From Halieaceae bacterium UBA6060 (lineage in GTDB: Bacteria; Pseudomonadota; Gammaproteobacteria; Pseudomonadales; Halieaceae): a stretch of DNA of 12,480 bases. Under the pieces are notes generated by a model. The model was not told the origin of the DNA. It saw nothing but the letters and a program-made list of their open reading frames with translations, and searched no databases. The DNA lies in assembly GCA_002428935.1 (NCBI GenBank), contig DIYG01000179.1, positions 1-12,480 on the forward strand, given 5' to 3'. The position numbers and the translations under genes were made by a program. How positions within the stretch are numbered: position 1 is the first letter of the stretch; every line of letters begins with the position of its first letter. This document shows positions 1 through 6,110 of the stretch, piece by piece.

Positions 1-68
1 CCAAAAACCATGACCACAATGGCCAGGATGATAAGCAACTGCCAGACACTGATTCCACCTAATCCCAT
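1..68 (-). CDS. tatA: Sec-independent translocase subunit TatA, N-terminal part (cut by window edge)
   Basis: Only the first 22 codons are inside the window, reading MGLGGISVWQLLIILAIVVM and onward into VF. This is the typical TatA start: a short periplasmic N-terminus followed by one hydrophobic transmembrane helix. The hinge and amphipathic helix lie beyond the edge. TatA oligomers form the pore of the twin-arginine pathway, which exports folded proteins across the inner membrane. The start is set by a good Shine-Dalgarno AAGGAG at 75-80, six bases before the ATG. It lies 37 bases after hisE on the same strand. The order ubiB-hisI-hisE-tatA is known from Pseudomonas-like genomes, and tatB and tatC would be expected next, outside the window. 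TatB has a similar N-terminus, but gene order and the GISVWQLLII sequence favour TatA. Confidence 0.88.
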   Translation of the reverse strand, partial: MGLGGISVWQLLIILAIVVMVF

Positions 69-74
69 AGCTAA

Positions 75-80
75 CTCCTT
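75..80 (-). promoter_or_regulatory. Ribosome binding site of tatA
   Basis: On the minus strand AAGGAG lies six bases before the ATG at 66-68. It fixes the start of a coding region too short to be recognised by length inside the window. Confidence 0.8.
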
Positions 81-105
81 CCCCGCCGTGACGGTGTGCT
101 GCCGT

Positions 106-471
106 TCACGGCTCGCTGTTATGTCTTGCGGCTTTCTCGGTATGACCGGAAAGACCAAAGCGTTGTTCCAAACACGCCAGCACATCGGCTGACTGCAGGC
201 CCTGATTACTCAGCATGATCAGGGTGTGAAACCAAAGATCCGCTACCTCCCCCACGAGGGCCTGTGTCGCGTCTTGCAGCTCCCCCCCTTGGGACCGGGC
301 GTCCTGCATATCGCGGGCGGCCAGAATAACCTCTGTGGCCTCTTCTCCCACTTTTTCTAGGATCCGATTCAAACCTTTGGCGTGAAGACTGGCGACGTAG
401 GAGCTGTCGGCGCTGGCGGATCGCCGTGCCTCCAGGACCTCGTCCAGGGCTTGGAGGATATCAACGGGCAT
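106..471 (-). CDS. hisE: Phosphoribosyl-ATP pyrophosphatase
   Basis: This 121-residue protein hydrolyses phosphoribosyl-ATP to phosphoribosyl-AMP and pyrophosphate, the second step of histidine synthesis, in the cytoplasm. It is an all-alpha MazG-like enzyme. The signature KVGEEATE is at residues 40-47 and GEVADLWFH at 74-82, and these acidic residues bind magnesium. The length fits stand-alone HisE proteins, with a slightly long polar C-terminal tail. Its ATG lies inside the end of hisI, an 11-base overlap, and no strong Shine-Dalgarno is visible, so translation is probably coupled to hisI. In enterobacteria the two activities are fused as HisIE; here they are separate genes, as in Pseudomonas. 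Confidence 0.95.
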   Translation of the reverse strand: MPVDILQALDEVLEARRSASADSSYVASLHAKGLNRILEKVGEEATEVILAARDMQDARSQGGELQDATQALVGEVADLWFHTLIMLSNQGLQSADVLACLEQRFGLSGHTEKAARHNSEP

Positions 472-862
472 TGCCGTAGATTTCCGCCGGATCCTTTTTT
501 ACGGGTACTTCGTCTTGCCATTGGCCGTCGCGAAAGCGTCGAAAAAAGCAGTGTTCTCGTCCGGTGTGACACGCGATGCCGCCGAGTTGTTCAACGGTCA
601 GGAGCAAGGTGTCGCCATCGCAATCCAAATGCACGGCCTTCACAAGCTGGGTGTTTCCCGAGCTTTCACCCTTGCGCCAGAGGCGCTGGCGAGAGCGGGA
701 CCAGTACACGGCGTGCCCTTCTTCCAGGGAGCAACGCAGGGACTCCTCATTCATCCAGGCCATCATGAGCACCTGACCGGTTTTCCAGTCCTGGGCGATA
801 GCGGGCAACAGCCCATCGCTGTTCCAGCTGACTTCCTGTAAAAAAGCCGTGTCTGCGGCCAT
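461..862 (-). CDS. hisI: Phosphoribosyl-AMP cyclohydrolase
   Basis: This 133-residue enzyme opens the purine ring of phosphoribosyl-AMP, the third step of histidine synthesis, in the cytoplasm. It carries the family motif YWSRSRQRLWRKGESSGN at about residues 53-70. The magnesium-binding D-x-D-x-D is seen as DCDGD at 80-84. The zinc-ligand cysteines are C81 in that motif, C98 in ACHTGR and C105 in HCFFR. Full length is normal for stand-alone HisI. A GAGGG ribosome binding site lies about seven bases before the ATG. It begins 58 bases after ubiB and overlaps hisE by 11 bases. The other histidine genes are not in the window, so it is separated from the main his operon, as is common in this gene neighbourhood. 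Confidence 0.96.
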   Translation of the reverse strand: MAADTAFLQEVSWNSDGLLPAIAQDWKTGQVLMMAWMNEESLRCSLEEGHAVYWSRSRQRLWRKGESSGNTQLVKAVHLDCDGDTLLLTVEQLGGIACHTGREHCFFRRFRDGQWQDEVPVKKDPAEIYGNAR

Positions 863-920
863 GATCGCACCCTCGATCTTTCTGGAGAGGATTATCGCAC
901 ACCTGCACCGTGGGAATGTT

Positions 921-2555
921 TCAGGTCGGTTGACCCGGCCAAGCTAGGCCCGCGGCAATGGCGAGGAGCAGCCAACTCACGGTAGGCGCCTGTTGTAGAA
1001 GGTCCCGAAGGCTCGGTAGCGCCGCGCCGGCGGCCAGCACGCAAATCATGGCGGCGCCATAGCGTCGACGTGCCTGGCTCTGGCGCTGTTTCTGTTCCCG
1101 TCGCAATGCCAACAGTTCCCGTTCTGCGCGCTGCTGGCGGTCCCTTTGGCCCTGTAGGTTTTCCATGACAACTTCGGGAAGTTGCGGGAGTTGCTCCAGC
1201 CAGGATGGGGCGTGGTGCTGAAGCTTGCGAACGAGGGTTTGCGGTGAATAACGCTCCGTCAGCCATCGCTCAAGGAAAGGCATGGCCGTGTCCCAAAGAT
1301 TGAGTTGTGGGTACAACTGCCGCCCCAGGCCTTCGATATTGAGCAGAGTTTTCTGTAACAGCACTAAAGAAGGCTGCACCTCCATGTCAAAACGCGCGGC
1401 CGTTCGAAAGAGGTACACGAGCAATTGGCCGAAGGAAATTTCTGCGATGGGCCGCTCGAAGACCGGTTCGCATACGGCGCGCATGGCCGATTCAAAGTCC
1501 TGAACCCGCGTATCGGCGGGTACCCAGCCGCACTCTACGTGGAGCTGAGCCACCTCGTGATAATCGCGACGAAAAATCGCCAGGAGATTCCGCGCCAAAT
1601 AGTACTGATCAGACTCGCTAAGGGAGCCAATGATCGCGCAGTCAATGGCTATGTAGCGGGGGTCCTTGGGGTCTGTGGCATCAACAAAAATATTCCCGGG
1701 GTGCATATCGGCATGGAAGAAACTGTCGCGAAACACCTGTGTGAAAAAGATTTCCACGCCCCGTTCCCCGAGGATTTTTAGGTCCACGTCCTTGGCGCGA
1801 AGGGTGTCCAGGTCCGTGACCGGAATGCCGCGGATGCGTTCCATGACCATGACGTTCCGGCGGGTGTAGTCCCAGAACACCTCGGGTACGTACACCAGGC
1901 CGCCGTCGCTGAAATTTCGCCGCAGTTGGGACGCGTTGGCGGCTTCTCGACCCAGATCGAGCTCGTCGAGGATGGTCTGGCGATAGTCACGTACCACTTC
2001 GACAGGACGCAGACGCCGGCCGTCGCGAAACCAACGCTCCAGGAGCTGCGCGAGAAAGGCCAGAAGGGCCATGTCTTTACGGATCACGGCCTCGATACCC
2101 GGGCGGATGACCTTGACCACAACCTCGCGGTCTTCTCGTGTGCGCGCGCTGTGAACCTGGGCTACGGAGGCCGAGGCCATGGGCTGACGATCAAAGCGGG
2201 CAAAGCATGTATCTACGGATTCGCCCAGGGCCTCTTCGATGCGGGCCACGGCCTCCTCGGAAGGGAAGGGTGGTACCTGATCTTGCAGTTTGGCTAACTC
2301 GTCGGCGATGTCGGCGGGCAACAGATCCCTTCGGGTGGAGAGCATTTGCCCAAATTTGACAAACACGGGTCCGAGATCTTCCAGGGCGGCTCGCAAGCGC
2401 TCACCGCGAGGGCCGTTTTCGGAATTCATACGCCAGGGGTTCAGACGTAGAACTAGGCCCAGGATGGGATGACGGGCTTGCTCGGGGAGCAACTCGTCCA
2501 GGCGATAGCGCCCAACGACGCGACTGATTTCCAGGAAGCGTGCAAGCCGCGACAT
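921..2555 (-). CDS. ubiB: Ubiquinone biosynthesis atypical kinase/ATPase UbiB
   Basis: A 544-residue ABC1/ADCK-family protein, close to the 546 residues of E. coli UbiB. It is a membrane-associated ATPase thought to help extract or present ubiquinone intermediates to the Ubi complex. Visible motifs in order: KFGQ at 67-70 (the family KxGQ), the alanine-rich loop ASASVAQVH at 127-135, lysine 148 in VVVKVIRPG, DELDLGREAAN at 197-207, HADMHPGN at 281-288, and the metal-binding DFG-equivalent DCA at 305-307. E. coli has DCG at that place, so the glycine is alanine here. The C-terminus (about 498-540) holds hydrophobic stretches matching the UbiB membrane anchor. Its ATG shares one base with the TGA of ubiJ, indicating translational coupling. 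Confidence 0.97.
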   Translation of the reverse strand: MSRLARFLEISRVVGRYRLDELLPEQARHPILGLVLRLNPWRMNSENGPRGERLRAALEDLGPVFVKFGQMLSTRRDLLPADIADELAKLQDQVPPFPSEEAVARIEEALGESVDTCFARFDRQPMASASVAQVHSARTREDREVVVKVIRPGIEAVIRKDMALLAFLAQLLERWFRDGRRLRPVEVVRDYRQTILDELDLGREAANASQLRRNFSDGGLVYVPEVFWDYTRRNVMVMERIRGIPVTDLDTLRAKDVDLKILGERGVEIFFTQVFRDSFFHADMHPGNIFVDATDPKDPRYIAIDCAIIGSLSESDQYYLARNLLAIFRRDYHEVAQLHVECGWVPADTRVQDFESAMRAVCEPVFERPIAEISFGQLLVYLFRTAARFDMEVQPSLVLLQKTLLNIEGLGRQLYPQLNLWDTAMPFLERWLTERYSPQTLVRKLQHHAPSWLEQLPQLPEVVMENLQGQRDRQQRAERELLALRREQKQRQSQARRRYGAAMICVLAAGAALPSLRDLLQQAPTVSWLLLAIAAGLAWPGQPT

Positions 2556-3202
2556 CAGGAGTCCTGTAGGCGCTGAAGTCGTTGGCGAAGCAACGCGACC
2601 CGCTGTTCCAGGCGTTCGCCTCGCTCCGAGAGTTGTTGCACGTCGTCGTAGAAGCCCTCCAGTGCCAGGCGAGGCGGTGACAGACGAGCTTCTTCCACGG
2701 CGAACTCTCCCACCTGCCGGCGCAAGTTGCCGCTCGCCTGCTGGGACCAGTCAAAGGCTCCGCGCAGCATGCCCGCAAGCTGGTGACCAGCGATATCCCC
2801 AAGGCCATCCACCAGGGGAGCTTCCCAATCGATATCAACGGCGCCGAATACTCGTTGCATATCAATCAGCGTGGCGCTGCTGCCCTGAAGTTGAACACCG
2901 CCATTGATGAGAGCTGCGGCCGGATCCTCGGCGCGGGCAAGCTCGGCGAAGTCCTCGAGTTGGCCGACCACGCGGGTGGCCACGGGGCCGTCGTGCACAC
3001 CTTGGAGGCGCAGGCTGCCGTCTTTTTCGCTGGACAGATAAACGGTTAACGCGGGGCGAGTGCATTCCAGGGCAAGGACCTGTCCCGCTAGCTCCTTTAA
3101 CGCCTCTACGCTATGGGGCGACAGCCGCAGGGCGCCGTTGATCGCGGCTTCCGCCGCCGCAAGGCCCGCCGTGTGAATCGTTGGCATGCGTAGATCAGTC
3201 AT
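2555..3202 (-). CDS. ubiJ: Ubiquinone biosynthesis accessory factor UbiJ (SCP2 domain)
   Basis: This 215-residue protein sits between ubiE and ubiB, the conserved position of UbiJ (formerly part of YigP). The N-terminal two thirds looks like an SCP2 sterol-carrier fold, with short beta-rich stretches such as LTVYLSSEKDGSLRLQGVHD and GGVQLQGSSATLIDMQRVF. The C-terminus (about 180-215) is a charged, leucine-rich helix likely to form a coiled coil. UbiJ binds polyprenyl intermediates and, with UbiK, scaffolds the soluble ubiquinone-synthesis complex. Sequence conservation in this family is low, so the call rests on size, predicted architecture and gene order together. It starts 43 bases after ubiE and overlaps ubiB by one base. 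A second in-frame ATG five codons downstream cannot be excluded as the start. Confidence 0.9.
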   Translation of the reverse strand: MTDLRMPTIHTAGLAAAEAAINGALRLSPHSVEALKELAGQVLALECTRPALTVYLSSEKDGSLRLQGVHDGPVATRVVGQLEDFAELARAEDPAAALINGGVQLQGSSATLIDMQRVFGAVDIDWEAPLVDGLGDIAGHQLAGMLRGAFDWSQQASGNLRRQVGEFAVEEARLSPPRLALEGFYDDVQQLSERGERLEQRVALLRQRLQRLQDS

Positions 3203-3245
3203 AGGTTGGTCCCCGCTCCCGGCATCTCGATTTCGCGCGGCGTTG

Positions 3246-4001
3246 TCAGCCCTGCGCTTTATAGCCGCGGTGCACGGCCACGATACCGCCGGTCATGTTG
3301 TGGTAGTCGCAGCGTTCGAAGCCCGCATCTTCCATCATGGTGCGTAGGGTTTCCTGATCCGGATGCATGCGGATGGACTCGGCGAGGTACTGATAGCTGT
3401 CGCTGTCGCCGGCTACAAGGCGACCCATCACGGGTAGCACACCAAAGGAATAAGCGTCGTAGGCGCGACTCAGCAGGGGGTTGCGCGGCTTGGAGAATTC
3501 CAGCACCAGCAAGCGACCGCCGGGTTTCAGAATGCGATTCATAGAGCGCAGGGCGAGGTCTTTATCGGTGACGTTGCGCAGACCAAAAGCGATGGTGATG
3601 CAGTCGAAGTGCCCGTCGGGAAAGGGCAGGTATTGAGCATCTGCCTGGACATAGAAAAGGTTACCGGGCACGCCGCGATCAATGAGCCGGTCGCGACCGA
3701 CGCGCAACATGCTGGCATTAATGTCGGCCAGCACCACGGCCCCTGTATCGCCGACCATGGGCGCAAACTTGGCCGCCAGGTCACCGGTACCGCCGGCGAT
3801 ATCGAGTACTCGATTCCCTCGGCGGACTCCCGATAATTCGATGGTAAAGCGTTTCCAGATACGATGGATTCCCGCCGACATGAGGTCGTTCATCACGTCG
3901 TAGCGACTGGCTACGGAATCGAAGACCTCGGCGACAAGGCCGGATTTTTCGTCGGTCTCAACTTCGCGATAGCCAAAGTGGGTGGTGTTGTCGTCGCTCA
4001 T
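3246..4001 (-). CDS. ubiE: Ubiquinone/menaquinone C-methyltransferase UbiE
   Basis: This 251-residue SAM-dependent methyltransferase has the same length as E. coli UbiE. It methylates the benzoquinol ring carbon in ubiquinone synthesis and demethylmenaquinol where menaquinone is made. It shows the N-terminal THFGYREV, the block VFDSVASRYDVMNDLMS at 27-42, and the SAM-binding motif VLDIAGGTGD at 65-74. The acidic ribose-binding loop is ADINASML at 92-99, followed by FDCITIAFGLRNVTD at 132-146 and the C-terminal YLAESIRMHPDQ at 205-216. The start is supported by near-exact agreement with the family N-terminus, although the Shine-Dalgarno is weak. A σ70-like promoter lies 27 bases upstream. It is the first gene of the ubi-his-tat block and is preceded by the accessory operon on the same strand. 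Confidence 0.98.
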   Translation of the reverse strand: MSDDNTTHFGYREVETDEKSGLVAEVFDSVASRYDVMNDLMSAGIHRIWKRFTIELSGVRRGNRVLDIAGGTGDLAAKFAPMVGDTGAVVLADINASMLRVGRDRLIDRGVPGNLFYVQADAQYLPFPDGHFDCITIAFGLRNVTDKDLALRSMNRILKPGGRLLVLEFSKPRNPLLSRAYDAYSFGVLPVMGRLVAGDSDSYQYLAESIRMHPDQETLRTMMEDAGFERCDYHNMTGGIVAVHRGYKAQG

Positions 4002-4104
4002 GCCGCGTGTCCGAAAGCTGGGACGCGCATTGTAGCTCGTGCCGCAGCCCGTGACAGGTCCGACGCCTCAGCCGGCGAACTCAGTCTCTGGCGTTTATCG
4101 TCGA
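4002..4104 (-). other. Intergenic region between the accessory operon and ubiE
   Basis: These 103 bases are the largest gene-free gap in the window. Besides the promoter at 4029-4057 they hold an imperfect hairpin at 4058-4080, with arms GTTCGCCG and CGTCGGAC, a G-T wobble and an internal mismatch, directly upstream of the -35 box. No run of T follows the hairpin, so it is not a convincing intrinsic terminator. Some read-through from the second dehydrogenase into ubiE is therefore possible. Confidence 0.4.
4029..4057 (-). promoter_or_regulatory. Putative σ70 promoter of ubiE
   Basis: On the minus strand, CTGTCA (4052-4057, four of six matches to TTGACA) is separated by exactly 17 bases from TACAAT (4029-4034, five of six matches to TATAAT). 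The -10 box lies 27 bases before the ubiE ATG, leaving a leader of roughly 20 bases. The position suggests that the ubi block has its own promoter and does not depend on read-through from the accessory operon. Confidence 0.55.
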
Positions 4105-5043
4105 TCAGCCACCGGCAAAGTCTCGGTCCGCATCCTCGGCGAGCCTGGCGAGAATTTCTGTATCGCTGTTTACGTCCACGCGGGTCTGGGCGTAAACGTG
4201 GCCAGGCCGGGCTTTGCGATCGAACCAAAGCGCACCGGGGGTAGGTTGGGGGCGCGAGGCCAGGAGCCAAAGGGCGGTGTCCGCGCCCATGGTGGGGGAA
4301 CGAAGCACGCTTTTCATGACCTTACTGAACTCTGGCATGCTGCGACGCACGCCTTCCGTTGCCACCCATCCAGGATGCATGGTGTAGGCGCGGCGTTGTG
4401 AAGCGCTGTCGTTCCAGGCATCGGAAAGAGAAATAAGGATGCGCTTCTGGGATGCATAGGCTGAGACGCCATCGAAGCTCTCGCGGGATTGCTCCAGGGC
4501 GGCGAGGCTTTTTGGCACGGTGTACAGGCCCCCCGAAGCCATATTGATGATGGTTCCAGAGCCCTTGAGCAGTTGCCTGCTTTGCAACTGCTCCGTCAAT
4601 TGATAGGGGTAGAGGAGGTTGATCGCGTAACTGAGTTCCCGGCCCCGGCGATTCGCTCGATAGCGCCCCCGCAGAACACCAACATTATTTACCAGGGCAT
4701 CCAGCGGACCATCGCGTTTGCCAAGCTCCGCCAAAAGCTCTTCGATGCCTTCCGGCTCCGATAGATCGCAGACTATCTCCGTAATAGACCCTGCCCCAAA
4801 ATCGGTTGGGTTATCGTCCCGCTCGGTCTCCAGGCCCACGGCAATGACCTCGGCACCCCGTTTGGCGCAGCCCATGGCGATGGCTCTGCCCAGGCCGGCG
4901 CTTGCTCCGGTGATGAGGATTCGTTGCCCGTGCAGCTCTGGATACGGCTTATTCGTACGAAGACCCCGGATACGAAAGCCGATGGCGGAAAAGGACAGAA
5001 AGTAGCGTGCGAAGAATGCGTTTTGAGAGGGGGTTTTCGCCAT
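4105..5043 (-). CDS. Short-chain dehydrogenase/reductase, DHRS12-like (second paralogue)
   Basis: This 312-residue SDR is expected to be an NAD(P)-dependent oxidoreductase. It has the cofactor motif TGASAGLG at 45-52, NNVG at 119-122 (NNAG in most SDRs), serine 170 in INMASGG, and the catalytic pair Y196 and K200 in YASQK, so the active site looks intact. About 40 residues precede the Rossmann fold and include FLSFSAIGFRIRG, which the upstream paralogue shares. The segments FDGVSAYASQKR, HPGWVATEG and the later ADTALWL recall vertebrate DHRS12. It begins five bases after the stop of its paralogue and is the last gene of the accessory operon, 103 bases before ubiE. The Shine-Dalgarno is weak, consistent with coupling. 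The substrate is unknown; a lipid-like or hydroxyacyl substrate is an inference from context. Confidence 0.85.
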   Translation of the reverse strand: MAKTPSQNAFFARYFLSFSAIGFRIRGLRTNKPYPELHGQRILITGASAGLGRAIAMGCAKRGAEVIAVGLETERDDNPTDFGAGSITEIVCDLSEPEGIEELLAELGKRDGPLDALVNNVGVLRGRYRANRRGRELSYAINLLYPYQLTEQLQSRQLLKGSGTIINMASGGLYTVPKSLAALEQSRESFDGVSAYASQKRILISLSDAWNDSASQRRAYTMHPGWVATEGVRRSMPEFSKVMKSVLRSPTMGADTALWLLASRPQPTPGALWFDRKARPGHVYAQTRVDVNSDTEILARLAEDADRDFAGG

Positions 5044-5048
5044 GGGAA

Positions 5049-6053
5049 TTAGCTCGCCCCGTCACCGCCGCTCGAGGCAGTGTTTTCCTTTGGGAGCTCG
5101 CCTCGAAACCTCGCGATGTCCTTATCCAGATAAGCGACAACCTCGGCTACAGATGCCTGGGGCTCCCTGGTATGAGCGTAGGCATGGGCCGTGCGTGGCT
5201 TGCGGTCAAACCAGAGTTTGTCCTCCACGGGTTCGGGGCTGGTATCGGCCAGCCAAAGAGCCGTGTCCACGCCCTGGGCGGGGCTTCGAAGGATCGGTCG
5301 TAGACCCGCTCGAAACGAGGCCATGGATTGCTGAAGACCGGGGGTGTCGGTCCATCCTGGGTGGGTGGTATAGAAACGCCAGGAACGGCCGGCGAAGCGC
5401 TCCTGGTAGTGATCACTGAGAGCGAGCTGTGCTCGCTTGTGGGAGGCGTAGGCCATGACGCCATTGAAGCGTTTAGCCTGTTGGTCCAGGCGCCGAGTGT
5501 TCCGCGGAGCGTTGTACAGCCCGGCAGATGCCATATTGATGATACGAGCCGCGGGCTTAAGCTGATCTCGAGCGATCAGGTTCTCCAGCAGCAGGCGGTG
5601 ATTCAGGAGATTCACGGCATAGCTGGTTTCATGACCTTCCGCCGTGGTGCTGTGTTCATGGTAGAGACCGCCGACGTTGTTTATGACTACGTCGAAGGTC
5701 TCCCCAGCCCGCTCCAGGCGCGTGCAAAAGCGCTCCGTATCTTCCATGGAAGAGAGATCACACACTTCGATCTTCAGATTTTTGCCATGGCTACCGGCGC
5801 GCGCTTTCAGCGCTTCGAGCTTTGTTTCGCTGCGCCCTACGGCGGTGACTTGAGCTCCGGCCCTAAGTGCTTCTAAAACGGCGGCTTCACCGATGCCCGC
5901 TGTGCCACCGGTCACAAGGATTGCCTGGTCTTTCAGGTTTCTCGGGGCGCCGGACCACAATAGGCACCTCACAAGGTAGCCGATACGCGAAAAGCTCAAC
6001 GTAAAGCGACCGAAGTAAACGACGTTGCGCCACAGGTTCCTTAGGCTGTTCAT
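5049..6053 (-). CDS. Short-chain dehydrogenase/reductase, DHRS12-like (first paralogue)
   Basis: This 334-residue SDR has TGGTAGIG at 48-55, CDLSS at 98-102, NNVGG at 125-129, serine 176 in INMASAG, and Y202 and K206 in YASHK, so it should be catalytically competent. The block from FNGVMAYASHKRAQ through HPGWTDTPG to QGVDTALWLA closely follows vertebrate DHRS12, an orphan SDR. An N-terminal extension (FTLSFSRIGYLVRCLLW, about 17-33) is hydrophobic and amphipathic, matches its downstream neighbour, and could be a membrane-touching helix. The gene lies 57 bases after the CoA ligase, one of the longer gaps in the operon, with a weak internal promoter candidate at 6073-6102. No strong Shine-Dalgarno precedes the ATG. 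Its physiological substrate cannot be read from the sequence. Confidence 0.87.
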   Translation of the reverse strand: MNSLRNLWRNVVYFGRFTLSFSRIGYLVRCLLWSGAPRNLKDQAILVTGGTAGIGEAAVLEALRAGAQVTAVGRSETKLEALKARAGSHGKNLKIEVCDLSSMEDTERFCTRLERAGETFDVVINNVGGLYHEHSTTAEGHETSYAVNLLNHRLLLENLIARDQLKPAARIINMASAGLYNAPRNTRRLDQQAKRFNGVMAYASHKRAQLALSDHYQERFAGRSWRFYTTHPGWTDTPGLQQSMASFRAGLRPILRSPAQGVDTALWLADTSPEPVEDKLWFDRKPRTAHAYAHTREPQASVAEVVAYLDKDIARFRGELPKENTASSGGDGAS

Positions 6054-6072
6054 GGTAGTTCGACTCGTGAGG

Positions 6073-6102
6073 GTTATAGGGATGTGGTGCCCGTGTTGTC
6101 GT
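6073..6102 (-). promoter_or_regulatory. Weak candidate internal promoter before the two dehydrogenases
   Basis: On the minus strand, ACGACA (6097-6102, four of six) is followed after 18 bases by TATAAC (6073-6078, five of six), 19 bases before the ATG of the first dehydrogenase. It lies in a 57-base gap where the operon is least tightly packed. The -35 match and spacer are not ideal, so this may be chance. Confidence 0.25.
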
Positions 6103-6110
6103 CGTTGCGC

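Noticed and set aside
382..841. Two plus-strand open frames over 100 codons opposite hisI/hisE
   Set aside because: They overlap well-identified histidine genes and have no family resemblance.
880..900. GATAAT upstream of hisI as a -10 box
   Set aside because: No acceptable -35 box occurs at 16-18 bases upstream, and the gene is likely read from the ubi transcript.
2401..2865. 154-codon minus-strand open frame across the ubiJ/ubiB junction
   Set aside because: Alternative frame within two recognised genes; its composition is rich in Arg, Ser and Pro, typical of an out-of-frame translation.
4058..4080. Hairpin after the second dehydrogenase as an intrinsic terminator
   Set aside because: The stem has a mismatch and a wobble pair and no T-run follows it on the minus strand.
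5328..5876. 182-codon open frame on the plus strand
   Set aside because: Antisense shadow of the first short-chain dehydrogenase, whose motifs are intact; long open antisense frames are expected at this GC content.
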